DNA of 11,847 bases from an uncultured Fibrobacter sp. Lineage in GTDB: Bacteria > Fibrobacterota > Fibrobacteria > Fibrobacterales > Fibrobacteraceae. The notes below the pieces were generated by a model. It worked only from the letters and a program-made list of their open reading frames with translations, did no database searches and was not told the DNA's origin. The stretch is taken from the NCBI GenBank assembly GCA_937891805.1, contig CALATK010000290.1, positions 1 through 11,847 of the forward strand, read 5' to 3'. The position numbers and the translations under genes are program-made. Below are positions 1 through 5,883 of the stretch, one piece after another. Position 1 is the first letter of the stretch, and every line of letters begins with the position of its first letter.

Positions 1-31
1 AAGGCCTTTTCCCGCGGAGTCATAAAGCCCA

Positions 32-43
32 CCCCCCCCCCCC
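32..43. repeat. 12-base poly-C homopolymer tract
   Basis: An uninterrupted run of 12 C follows a single A and another CCC. It lies about 45 nt upstream of the predicted promoter of the MoaD-MoeB-rhodanese gene, in a stretch where I see no coding region. Such a tract can vary in length by slippage, or can reflect a sequencing or assembly problem near a contig edge. Nothing in the sequence decides between these. Confidence 0.9.
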
Positions 44-87
44 GATGATATAGAAAAAATCAATAAACTAGCATAAGAATTAAGTAT

Positions 88-116
88 TGGACAGCAATAA
101 AACCCAGTTCTATATT
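88..116 (+). promoter_or_regulatory. sigma70-like promoter for the encapsulin locus
   Basis: The -35 element TGGACA (88-93, five of six matches to TTGACA) and the -10 element TATATT (111-116, five of six matches to TATAAT) are separated by an ideal 17 nt. The expected transcription start near 122 leaves a 5' UTR of about 60 nt before the GTG at 184. The UTR holds the perfect 10-bp palindrome TTTGTACAAA (145-154), and TTTTGTAC recurs at 166-173, just before the Shine-Dalgarno. This could be an operator, but no regulator is identifiable in the window. Confidence 0.6.
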
Positions 117-183
117 TCGCAGCAGAAATAGCCTCAGTGGTTATTTTGTACAAAGTTCCACTTTTTTTTGTACGGAGGAAAAA

Positions 184-1650
184 GTGAAAATTTACATCTC
201 GGCTACACTTAGAAATTTTTTTGGAAACAGTGCACAGATAGAAATCCCGGCGAGCTCTGTCAGGAAGGCCCTCGCTATCCTTCTGGACATGTATCCAGAC
301 GCAGGCAAGGTCCTGTTTGATGACAACAATAAGCTCAGAAGCTTTATCCAGATTTATGTCAATGGCAAGAACCTGCTCGACGCCCTTTGGGACACGCCGC
401 TTTCAGAAGAGACAGAAATCCTTCTGCTGCCAGCGATTGCAGGTGGCGCACCTGTTGTAGAATCTTCGACAGAAAGCATCATCTCCGATGCACGACGTAA
501 AGAGGTCTCCTTTGACGACTCCGAAGTGGAGCGTTTTGGGAAACACCTGATGCTCAAGGAAATCGGAGTCAAGGGACAAAAGCGCATCAAGGCGGCACGT
601 GTCGTCGTTGTTGGAGCGGGAGCGCTTGGTTCCGCCGTAATCCAGTACCTTGCGGCGGCAGGTGTGGGCACAATCAAGATTATCGACAATAGCGAAGTCT
701 CATTGGACGGCCTGCAAAATCAGGTCCTGTATGGCACTCGTGACATTAAACGGCCCAAAGTCGCCTCCGCAAAAGACAGGATTCGGAATGTGAACAAGTC
801 CATTGTGGTCGAGGCCGAAAAAGAAGAAATTTCAGCAGATAATGTCTTAAGGCTGATTGAGGGATATGACCTCGTCATAGACTGTACCGACAACTACAAA
901 TCCCGTTACCTGATTAACGATGCCTGCGTCTTGAACGGAACACCGCTAGTATTTGGAGCCGTTTACCAGTTCGAAGGGCGTGTCGGCGTATTCAACCTAA
1001 ATGGCGGCCCCTGTTACCGCTGCCTTTTTAAGGAACCACCCCCTGCAGGACTTGTACCTTCTTGCGCATCGGGTGGAACGATCAGCCCGCTGCCGGGAAT
1101 TATCGGGAGCATCCAGGCAAATGAAGCGCTAAAGTTAATTATCGGAGTCGGCGAAGTCCTGAGCGGAAAGCTCCTGATTATTGACAGTCTTTATCTAAAA
1201 TCGAAAATTATCCAAGTTCAGAGGCAGAGCGACTGTCCGATTTGCGGAAAGAACCCGACCATAACCGATATCGAAGAGTTTGATTATGAAGATTTTTGCG
1301 GGCTCAAGGAAAACAACGAAATCCCGGTGGAGGGCTTTACGCCCGAAGAACTTGCGAAGAAGATTGACGATGGCGACCCGCTGACCATTATCGATGTGCG
1401 CGAACCCCATGAACGGGCGATTTTACGCTTCCCCAACGCCATCGTGATTCCCATTGGGCAGCTGGCCCGCAGGCAAAAAGAACTGGACCCGAACAAGGAT
1501 ACGGTTTTCATCTGCAAGCAGGGCAAGCGAAGCATTCTCGCCATCAACACCTTGCGCGAAGCGGGCTACACGGGGCCGCTCTACAACCTGAAGGGCGGCG
1601 TCGATGCCATGAAGGACATCATGTTCTCGCACGAAGGGGCATGGCTGTAA
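184..1650 (+). CDS. MoaD/ThiS - MoeB/ThiF - rhodanese fusion protein
   Basis: A 488-residue cytosolic sulfur-transfer protein with three domains. Residues 1-88 resemble a MoaD/ThiS/CysO ubiquitin-like sulfur carrier ending in Gly87-Gly88. Residues about 112-375 are a MoeB/ThiF-type E1: nucleotide loop VVGAGALGS (142-150), DCTDN (233-237), SCASGG with Cys294 where MOCS3/MoeZ proteins carry a catalytic Cys, and zinc Cys pairs 277/280 and 351/354. Residues about 385-488 are a rhodanese domain with Cys444 in the persulfide loop CKQGKRS. The GTG start is chosen because GGAGG (174-178) sits 5 nt upstream. Known relatives (MoeZ, MOCS3/Uba4) adenylate a carrier and sulfurate it via the rhodanese. Two oddities: Gly-Gly is internal rather than C-terminal, and the usual NLQRQ ATP-contact motif reads GLQNQ (176-180). 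It is the first gene of the encapsulin locus. Domain assignment is secure; the sulfur acceptor is inferred. Confidence 0.9.
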   Translation: MKIYISATLRNFFGNSAQIEIPASSVRKALAILLDMYPDAGKVLFDDNNKLRSFIQIYVNGKNLLDALWDTPLSEETEILLLPAIAGGAPVVESSTESIISDARRKEVSFDDSEVERFGKHLMLKEIGVKGQKRIKAARVVVVGAGALGSAVIQYLAAAGVGTIKIIDNSEVSLDGLQNQVLYGTRDIKRPKVASAKDRIRNVNKSIVVEAEKEEISADNVLRLIEGYDLVIDCTDNYKSRYLINDACVLNGTPLVFGAVYQFEGRVGVFNLNGGPCYRCLFKEPPPAGLVPSCASGGTISPLPGIIGSIQANEALKLIIGVGEVLSGKLLIIDSLYLKSKIIQVQRQSDCPICGKNPTITDIEEFDYEDFCGLKENNEIPVEGFTPEELAKKIDDGDPLTIIDVREPHERAILRFPNAIVIPIGQLARRQKELDPNKDTVFICKQGKRSILAINTLREAGYTGPLYNLKGGVDAMKDIMFSHEGAWL

Positions 1651-1705
1651 AATTTTTTCTCGTAAAATCCTACAAAACAGATAGGAAACAAAACTTTATA
1701 GAACT

Positions 1706-1745
1706 GCACTGGATCCTATCGGCCTTCGGCCTCCAGGATGACAGG
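1706..1745. repeat. REP-like palindromic intergenic repeat, copy 1
   Basis: In the 132-nt gap before the shell gene, GGCC-TTC-GGCC (1721-1731) forms a compact hairpin, extended by ATCCT (1713-1717) pairing with AGGAT (1735-1739). The element ends in GGATGACAG (1736-1744), which recurs exactly after another hairpin at 8687-8695. Elements with GGATCC and AGGATGACA edges are common dispersed repeats in several bacterial phyla. No T-run follows, so it is unlikely to be an efficient terminator. The rest of the gap is A/T-rich with no convincing promoter. Confidence 0.65.
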
Positions 1746-1782
1746 GTGCAACACTTAACACAAACCCAAGAGGTAAACCACT

Positions 1783-2748
1783 ATGGCAAATGAAGCTACA
1801 GAAAAGAAAACCGGCATCAATGCGCTTGGCGCAAAGGCTGCCTACAACCTGGCGAACGTCACCAAGACCAAGCCGCAATTTGGTGCGCTGACTCCCAAGT
1901 GGCTCACCAAGTTCCTTGAATTCAAGGGTCTCGAAACGGGCCTGTTCCGCGTGAACAAGGTCGTGGAAGGCGAAACCCCGCTCGATGTTCTTTGCAGCCA
2001 GACCAAGAAAACCGACATTATTCCGGAAGGCTACGTCGAATACGAAACCGAACCGCGCGAATATAAGCTCAATTCCATCTCTACGATTATCAACGTGAAC
2101 ACGGCTATTGAAGACGTTTACAGTTCTCCGTATGACCAGGTTCAGGAACAGCTCGGCCTCGCTATCGAATCGCTCCGCGAACGTCAGGAAAGCCTGCTCA
2201 TCAACAACGACGATTACGGCCTGCTGAAGAACGCGGCTGATTCCCAGCGCATCCAGCCGCTCCGCGCTGACGGCCGCCCCACACCGGACGATCTCGACGA
2301 ACTCATTTCGAAGGTCTGGAAGGAACCGTCCTTCTTCCTCGCTCACCCGCGTGCCATTGCCGCATTCGAACGCGAATGCACCCGCCGTGGCGTGCCGCCT
2401 GTTGTCGTGGACATCGCCGGTGGCAAGTTCCTTACCTGGCGCGGCATTCCTCTCGTTCCGACCGACAAGCTTCTCGTGGACGGCCTCAAGAATCCGAAGT
2501 CCCAGGGCGGCAAGACCAACATCCTGCTCGTGCGCACTGGCGAAGCCAAGCGCGGCGTGATTGGCCTCTTCCAGGCCGGTCTCAAGAACGAACACTCTCG
2601 TGGCCTTTCCGTGCGTTTCCGCGGCATCGACAACAAGGGCGTCGCTTCTTACCTGCTTTCCTTGTACTGCTCTGCGGCTATTCTTGCCGACGACGCTATT
2701 GCAGTCCTTGAAGATGTAGAGGTTGGCGAATACTATGACTACGAATAA
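1783..2748 (+). CDS. srpI: family 2A encapsulin shell protein (SrpI-like)
   Basis: A 321-residue protein recognised as a family 2A encapsulin, the HK97-fold shell protein related to Synechococcus SrpI. Such shells self-assemble into icosahedral protein compartments in the cytoplasm and enclose a cysteine desulfurase; related systems have been linked to sulfur starvation and storage of elemental sulfur. Visible here are the long N-terminal arm typical of family 2 (1-60), an E-loop-like segment (about 60-100), a long helix (about 112-138), LAHPR (187-191) in the P-domain region, and an acidic/tyrosine-rich tail VGEYYDYE (314-321). Length fits family 2A; family 2B shells carry an extra cyclic-nucleotide-binding-type insertion that is absent. 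The ATG is preceded by AGAGGT (8-nt spacing). The gene's 3' end overlaps the start of the desulfurase gene, the expected cargo. There is no signal peptide or membrane segment. Confidence 0.92.
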   Translation: MANEATEKKTGINALGAKAAYNLANVTKTKPQFGALTPKWLTKFLEFKGLETGLFRVNKVVEGETPLDVLCSQTKKTDIIPEGYVEYETEPREYKLNSISTIINVNTAIEDVYSSPYDQVQEQLGLAIESLRERQESLLINNDDYGLLKNAADSQRIQPLRADGRPTPDDLDELISKVWKEPSFFLAHPRAIAAFERECTRRGVPPVVVDIAGGKFLTWRGIPLVPTDKLLVDGLKNPKSQGGKTNILLVRTGEAKRGVIGLFQAGLKNEHSRGLSVRFRGIDNKGVASYLLSLYCSAAILADDAIAVLEDVEVGEYYDYE

Positions 2749-4480
2749 TCCAGATACCAGATCGCTGGAAGAACTCGCCGGAGTTCCCAATGCGGCTGAA
2801 CTGGAGCAGTTGGCAAATGAGTACTTCCCTGACTTGACGGATAGTGCTTATGCTGCAACTCCCGCGCCACCCGAAGTGCAGAATGCTTCTGCAGCTCAGG
2901 GAGTGAGCGTCGCCCAAGGGGCAGCAGCCATTAGCCAGACTCCCGCATTCGACTGGGAACATCCGTTTGCGACCTATGGCGACCAGCCGACCTCTTCGGC
3001 ACCGTTTGCCTACGGCGGCAATTCCACCGATACCTGGCTCAACTCCGTGGAAGCCCCTGCGGTTCCCGAAGCAGAATTTGTGTCGCAGTTCGGCGATGTC
3101 CCGGCAGCGCCCGCGCCTGCGACGGGGTATTCTCCGAAGGTCCTTTCCAAGACCCAGGCGGCAGAAAACGCCCGCCCGATTGACGCTCCGACTTCTCTCG
3201 GAGGCGATTTCGTGAACAAGGCCGGCAGCGCTAACAGCGGTTGCAATTCCCGCAACGAATCCATCCGCATCGGTTCCAAGAATCTTGCGCAAATCCGTAG
3301 CGACTTCCCGATTCTTTCGAAACAGGTCAACGGGCATCCGCTGGTTTGGCTCGATAACGGTGCTACGACACAGCGCCCGCAGGTGGTGATTGATCGCCTC
3401 AAGTACTACTACGAAAACGAGAACTCCAACGTGCACCGTGGCGCCCATACGCTTGCGGCTGCATCGACGGATGCCTACGAAAACGCCCGCAACATCGTGC
3501 GCGACTTTATCGGGGCCCCGTCTTCGCAGGAAATCGTTTTTGTGCGCGGTACCACCGAGGCAATCAATCTGGTGGCTAACGCCTACGTAAAGCCGACGCT
3601 CCAGCCGGGCGACGAAATCATTGTCTCCATTTTGGAACACCACGCGAACATCGTGCCGTGGCAGCTCGTCGCCGAAGAAACGGGCGCCATCATCAAGGTG
3701 ATTCCCTGCGATTCTACCGGCCAGCTCAAGTTGCACGATTACGAGGCGCTATTCACGAAGCGCACCAAGTTCGTTTCCGTGACGCATGTCTCGAACGTGC
3801 TCGGCACCGTGACACCGATCGAGGAACTCATTGCCATCGCCCACAGGCACGGCGTGAGAATCCTCATTGACGGTGCGCAGTCCATCGCGCACATTCCGGT
3901 GAACGTTTCCGCCCTCGACGCAGACTTCTTCGTGTTCTCCGGACACAAGGTGTTTGCCCCGACCGGTATCGGCGTCGTTTACGGCAAGAAGGAATTGCTG
4001 GAAGCGGCCCGCCCGTATCACGGCGGTGGCAATATGATTGCCGATGTGACCTTCGAACGCACGATTTACAACGGAATCCCGAACAAGTTCGAAGCGGGAA
4101 CCGGAAGCATCGCCGACGCTGTTGGCCTCGGTGCTGCACTCCAGTACCTCTCCGAAATCGGGATGCCCTGCGTGTTCCGCTGGGAACATGAACTGCTGCA
4201 GTATGGCCTCAAGGAACTTAAGACCGTCAAGGGTCTGCACCTTGTAGGTACGGCGCTCAACAAGGCTTCTGCTCTCGCCTTCAAGCTCGACGGTTATTCC
4301 GACGAAGAAGTGGGCAAGAGGCTCGACGCCTACGGTGTCGCCGTACGTACAGGTCACCACTGCGCACAGCCGGTGCTCAGGCATTTCGGTTACGAAAGTA
4401 CCGTACGCCCGACGCTTGCGCTGTACAACTCTCCGGACGACATCGACGCACTCGTAAGGGCGTTGAAGACGTTCGCATAA
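2735..4480 (+). CDS. SufS-type cysteine desulfurase, encapsulin cargo with disordered N-terminal targeting domain
   Basis: A 581-residue class V aminotransferase-fold PLP enzyme that removes sulfur from L-cysteine, giving alanine and an enzyme-bound persulfide. The catalytic core starts near residue 185. PLP lysine is Lys405 in FSGHKVFAPTG and the persulfide Cys is Cys543 in RTGHHCAQP, 138 residues later, the same spacing as in E. coli SufS. SufS homologues are about 400 residues; the additional N-terminal 180 are Ala/Pro/Ser-rich and low in complexity, matching the cargo-loading domain of family 2A cargo enzymes. Segments that stand out and may be docking motifs are LEELAGVPNAAELEQLANEY (11-30), FDWEHPF (72-78) and SPKVLSK (133-139). 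ATG at 2735 is preferred over an in-frame TTG at 2723 because AGAGGT (2718-2723) would overlap the TTG but lies 11 nt before the ATG. The start overlaps the shell gene by 14 nt, suggesting translational coupling. Confidence 0.93.
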   Translation: MTTNNPDTRSLEELAGVPNAAELEQLANEYFPDLTDSAYAATPAPPEVQNASAAQGVSVAQGAAAISQTPAFDWEHPFATYGDQPTSSAPFAYGGNSTDTWLNSVEAPAVPEAEFVSQFGDVPAAPAPATGYSPKVLSKTQAAENARPIDAPTSLGGDFVNKAGSANSGCNSRNESIRIGSKNLAQIRSDFPILSKQVNGHPLVWLDNGATTQRPQVVIDRLKYYYENENSNVHRGAHTLAAASTDAYENARNIVRDFIGAPSSQEIVFVRGTTEAINLVANAYVKPTLQPGDEIIVSILEHHANIVPWQLVAEETGAIIKVIPCDSTGQLKLHDYEALFTKRTKFVSVTHVSNVLGTVTPIEELIAIAHRHGVRILIDGAQSIAHIPVNVSALDADFFVFSGHKVFAPTGIGVVYGKKELLEAARPYHGGGNMIADVTFERTIYNGIPNKFEAGTGSIADAVGLGAALQYLSEIGMPCVFRWEHELLQYGLKELKTVKGLHLVGTALNKASALAFKLDGYSDEEVGKRLDAYGVAVRTGHHCAQPVLRHFGYESTVRPTLALYNSPDDIDALVRALKTFA

Positions 4481-4483
4481 TAA

Positions 4484-4573
4484 AGTGGTTAGTGATTAGT
4501 AAACAGTGGTTAGGATATTGCAATTAGCATACTGCGGCGAAGCCGCCCTAACCACCAACCACTAATCACTATT
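4484..4573. repeat. large nested inverted repeat between cargo gene and serine acetyltransferase gene
   Basis: Nearly the whole 116-nt gap is one imperfect palindrome. AGTGATTAGT (4491-4500) pairs with ACTAATCACT (4561-4570), GTGGTTAG (4506-4513) with CTAACCAC (4548-4555), and the centre holds GCGGC-GAA-GCCGC (4534-4546). No T-run follows the central hairpin, so it is not a typical intrinsic terminator. It looks like a REP- or MITE-like mobile repeat. A related fragment (CCCTAACACCTACC) occurs near 8794. The element separates the serine acetyltransferase gene from the shell-cargo pair and may stabilise or process the mRNA. Confidence 0.75.
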
Positions 4574-4596
4574 TCTTTTTCATACCTAAATTCACT

Positions 4597-5556
4597 ATGC
4601 ACGAACTTATCCAGGAATCAGAAGTCGAAAAAGCGGTACAAACGATTTTTGCCGATTACAATCGCGGCAAGCATATCGACAATATCGACATCTACAATCG
4701 ACCCGACCAGGCCGAAATCCAGACGATTTTGCAGAACCTGATCCGTGTGGTTTATCCCGGACATTTCAGGGACCGCTCGCATAAAATTTACAACCCGAAG
4801 AATAGCTTCGCGGTCATTATCGAAGATACTTTTTACCACCTCCACAAGCAGGTGGCCATCGCGCTTGATTATTGCAAGCTCCGTGGTACCATGACTTCGG
4901 ACGAGCGCAAGATTGAAAGCTACCGTATCTGCAAGGAGTTTTTCGCCAAGATTCCATTGATTCGCGAATGCCTTGAAACCGACTTGCACGCCGCCTACGA
5001 TGGCGACCCTGCTGCCGGCTGCCTCGACGAAATTATCCTCGCCTACCCAGGCCTTATGGCGACAACGATTTACCGCATCGCCCACGAGCTTTACCTTTTG
5101 CATGTACCCGTTCTCCCGCGTCTCATGACCGAATACGCCCATTCCAAAACGGGCATCGATATCCATCCGGGCGCATCCATCGGCAAGTACTTCTTTATCG
5201 ATCACGGCACAGGCATCGTCATTGGCGAAACCGCCGTGATAGGCAAGAACGTGAAGATTTACCAGGGTGTCACTCTCGGTGCTCTTTCGACACGCGGGGG
5301 CCAGCGCCTCTCCGGCAAAAAGCGGCACCCCACCATTCAAGACAACGTAACCATTTACGCGAACGCCTCCATTCTTGGCGGTGATACCGTCGTGGGCGAA
5401 AATGCCATCATCGGCGGTAGCGCCTTCATCACGAGTTCTGTCGCACCCAATACCCGCGTGAGCATGAAGAGCCTCGAAATGGACTACGTTTCTACCGATA
5501 AGCAACACAAGTCAGAGGAGCTCAAACAGAGCGACGTGTGGTACTATATCATTTAG
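4597..5556 (+). CDS. epsC: serine O-acetyltransferase, EpsC type
   Basis: A 319-residue cytosolic enzyme that transfers acetyl from acetyl-CoA to L-serine, giving O-acetylserine for cysteine synthesis. An alpha-helical N-terminal part (1-180) precedes a left-handed parallel beta-helix of hexapeptide repeats (about 186-290). The catalytic Asp/His pair is Asp188 (GIDIHPGA) and His203 (FIDHGTG), spaced as Asp143/His158 in E. coli CysE. A loop insertion STRGGQRLSGKKRHPT (231-246) carrying His244 is typical of the EpsC subgroup, which is also longer than E. coli CysE (273 residues). Serine acetyltransferases of this kind are frequent neighbours of family 2A encapsulins, supporting a link to cysteine supply for the encapsulated desulfurase. 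No Shine-Dalgarno is visible; the 25 nt before the ATG are pyrimidine/A-rich. The C-terminus ends in WYYII, so whether CysK binding through a C-terminal Ile occurs is open. Confidence 0.93.
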   Translation: MHELIQESEVEKAVQTIFADYNRGKHIDNIDIYNRPDQAEIQTILQNLIRVVYPGHFRDRSHKIYNPKNSFAVIIEDTFYHLHKQVAIALDYCKLRGTMTSDERKIESYRICKEFFAKIPLIRECLETDLHAAYDGDPAAGCLDEIILAYPGLMATTIYRIAHELYLLHVPVLPRLMTEYAHSKTGIDIHPGASIGKYFFIDHGTGIVIGETAVIGKNVKIYQGVTLGALSTRGGQRLSGKKRHPTIQDNVTIYANASILGGDTVVGENAIIGGSAFITSSVAPNTRVSMKSLEMDYVSTDKQHKSEELKQSDVWYYII

Positions 5557-5622
5557 TTGCGCTATAGCAAAAAACTATTGCTAGCCAAAGAAAAATAGTA
5601 TAACCGAATAGCCTGAATTTGG

Positions 5623-5651
5623 TTGACAGCGATAAACTTTTTGCCTATATT
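5623..5651 (+). promoter_or_regulatory. strong sigma70-like promoter of the cysteine-leader operon
   Basis: A perfect -35 TTGACA (5623-5628), an exact 17-nt spacer and TATATT (5646-5651) give one of the best promoter matches in the window. Transcription would begin near 5658, leaving about 27 nt before the leader-peptide ATG. The promoter makes the two downstream sulfur enzymes a unit separate from the serine acetyltransferase. The 66 nt between the acetyltransferase stop and this promoter hold only a weak TAGCAA/TTGCTA inverted repeat. Confidence 0.85.
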
Positions 5652-5684
5652 ATCCCTACAAAGATTATAGGAAATAAAATCACG

Positions 5685-5744
5685 ATGAATTCACCTGCCT
5701 TTTCAAAGAAATTCTGCAACGTGTGTTGCGTGTGTCGATGTTGA
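5685..5744 (+). CDS. cysteine-rich attenuator leader peptide (19 aa)
   Basis: A short reading frame encodes MNSPAFSKKFCNVCCVCRC and ends at TGA. Five of the last nine codons are Cys (codons 11, 14, 15, 17, 19), far above any chance expectation for such a short frame. It starts about 27 nt after the predicted transcription start, with AGGA (5669-5672) upstream as a weak ribosome site. The stop codon is embedded in TGAGCGG, which can pair with the 5' arm of the downstream terminator. This matches the classical leader-peptide design in which ribosome stalling at codons for a scarce amino acid allows readthrough, here into genes for cysteine/transsulfuration enzymes. A small Cys-rich metal-binding peptide is the alternative, but the position argues for a regulatory role. 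Confidence 0.85.
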   Translation: MNSPAFSKKFCNVCCVCRC

Positions 5745-5803
5745 GCGGACGACTAGTTTTTAGGCTATTGGTTTAACAAGACTCTAAACACGATCCCGCT
5801 CAG
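5741..5803 (+). promoter_or_regulatory. predicted antiterminator of the cysteine attenuator
   Basis: TGAGCGG (5742-5748), overlapping the leader stop codon, is exactly complementary to CCGCTCA (5796-5802) in the 5' arm of the terminator. Extra A-T, C-G and G-C pairs (5749-5751 with 5794, 5792 and 5791) are possible across two single-base bulges. Inside the loop, GTTTA (5771-5775) can pair with TAAAC (5785-5789). This structure and the terminator are mutually exclusive. A ribosome reaching the stop codon would mask TGAGCGG and favour termination; one stalled at the earlier Cys codons (5715-5729) would leave it free. The logic is inferred from sequence alone. Confidence 0.75.
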
Positions 5804-5829
5804 ATACAATTCCTGAGCGGGATTTTTTT
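5793..5829 (+). terminator. intrinsic terminator (attenuator) upstream of the transsulfuration genes
   Basis: A perfect 11-bp stem, ATCCCGCTCAG (5793-5803) with CTGAGCGGGAT (5813-5823), has a 9-nt loop and runs into seven T (5823-5829). This is a textbook Rho-independent terminator. It lies between the promoter/leader peptide and the next gene, 55 nt before its start, so it is a conditional attenuator rather than an operon end. Confidence 0.92.
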
Positions 5830-5883
5830 ATTCAAACATTCATCAATGCGCGGCGCGGCAACAAAGGCGCCAAAGGATTTAAA

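Noticed and set aside
1..183. A coding region or leader peptide before the MoaD-MoeB-rhodanese gene
   Set aside because: Only very short frames (for example ATG ATA TAG at 45) are present; none has a ribosome site or an amino-acid bias.
2723..2748. TTG at 2723 as the start of the desulfurase
   Set aside because: The AGAGGT ribosome site overlaps this codon, whereas ATG 2735 lies 11 nt downstream of it.
1696..2790. Long minus-strand open frame (364 codons) opposite the encapsulin gene
   Set aside because: It mirrors the codon bias of the real gene on the + strand, has no recognisable domain or ribosome site, and spans a promoterless region. The + strand frame is a clear shell protein.
2696..3736. 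Long minus-strand open frame (346 codons) opposite the desulfurase gene
   Set aside because: Shadow frame from GC-rich codon bias; composition is Arg/Gly/Val-rich with no motifs, while the + strand frame has full catalytic motifs.
5565..5583. TAGCAA/TTGCTA inverted repeat after the serine acetyltransferase as a terminator
   Set aside because: Six A/T-rich pairs with no following T-run; too weak for an intrinsic terminator.
5793..5829. T-box or other riboswitch as the source of the terminator upstream of the transsulfuration gene
   Set aside because: No T-box sequence or specifier-loop architecture is seen, the leader is short, and a translated Cys-rich frame with an overlapping antiterminator explains it better.
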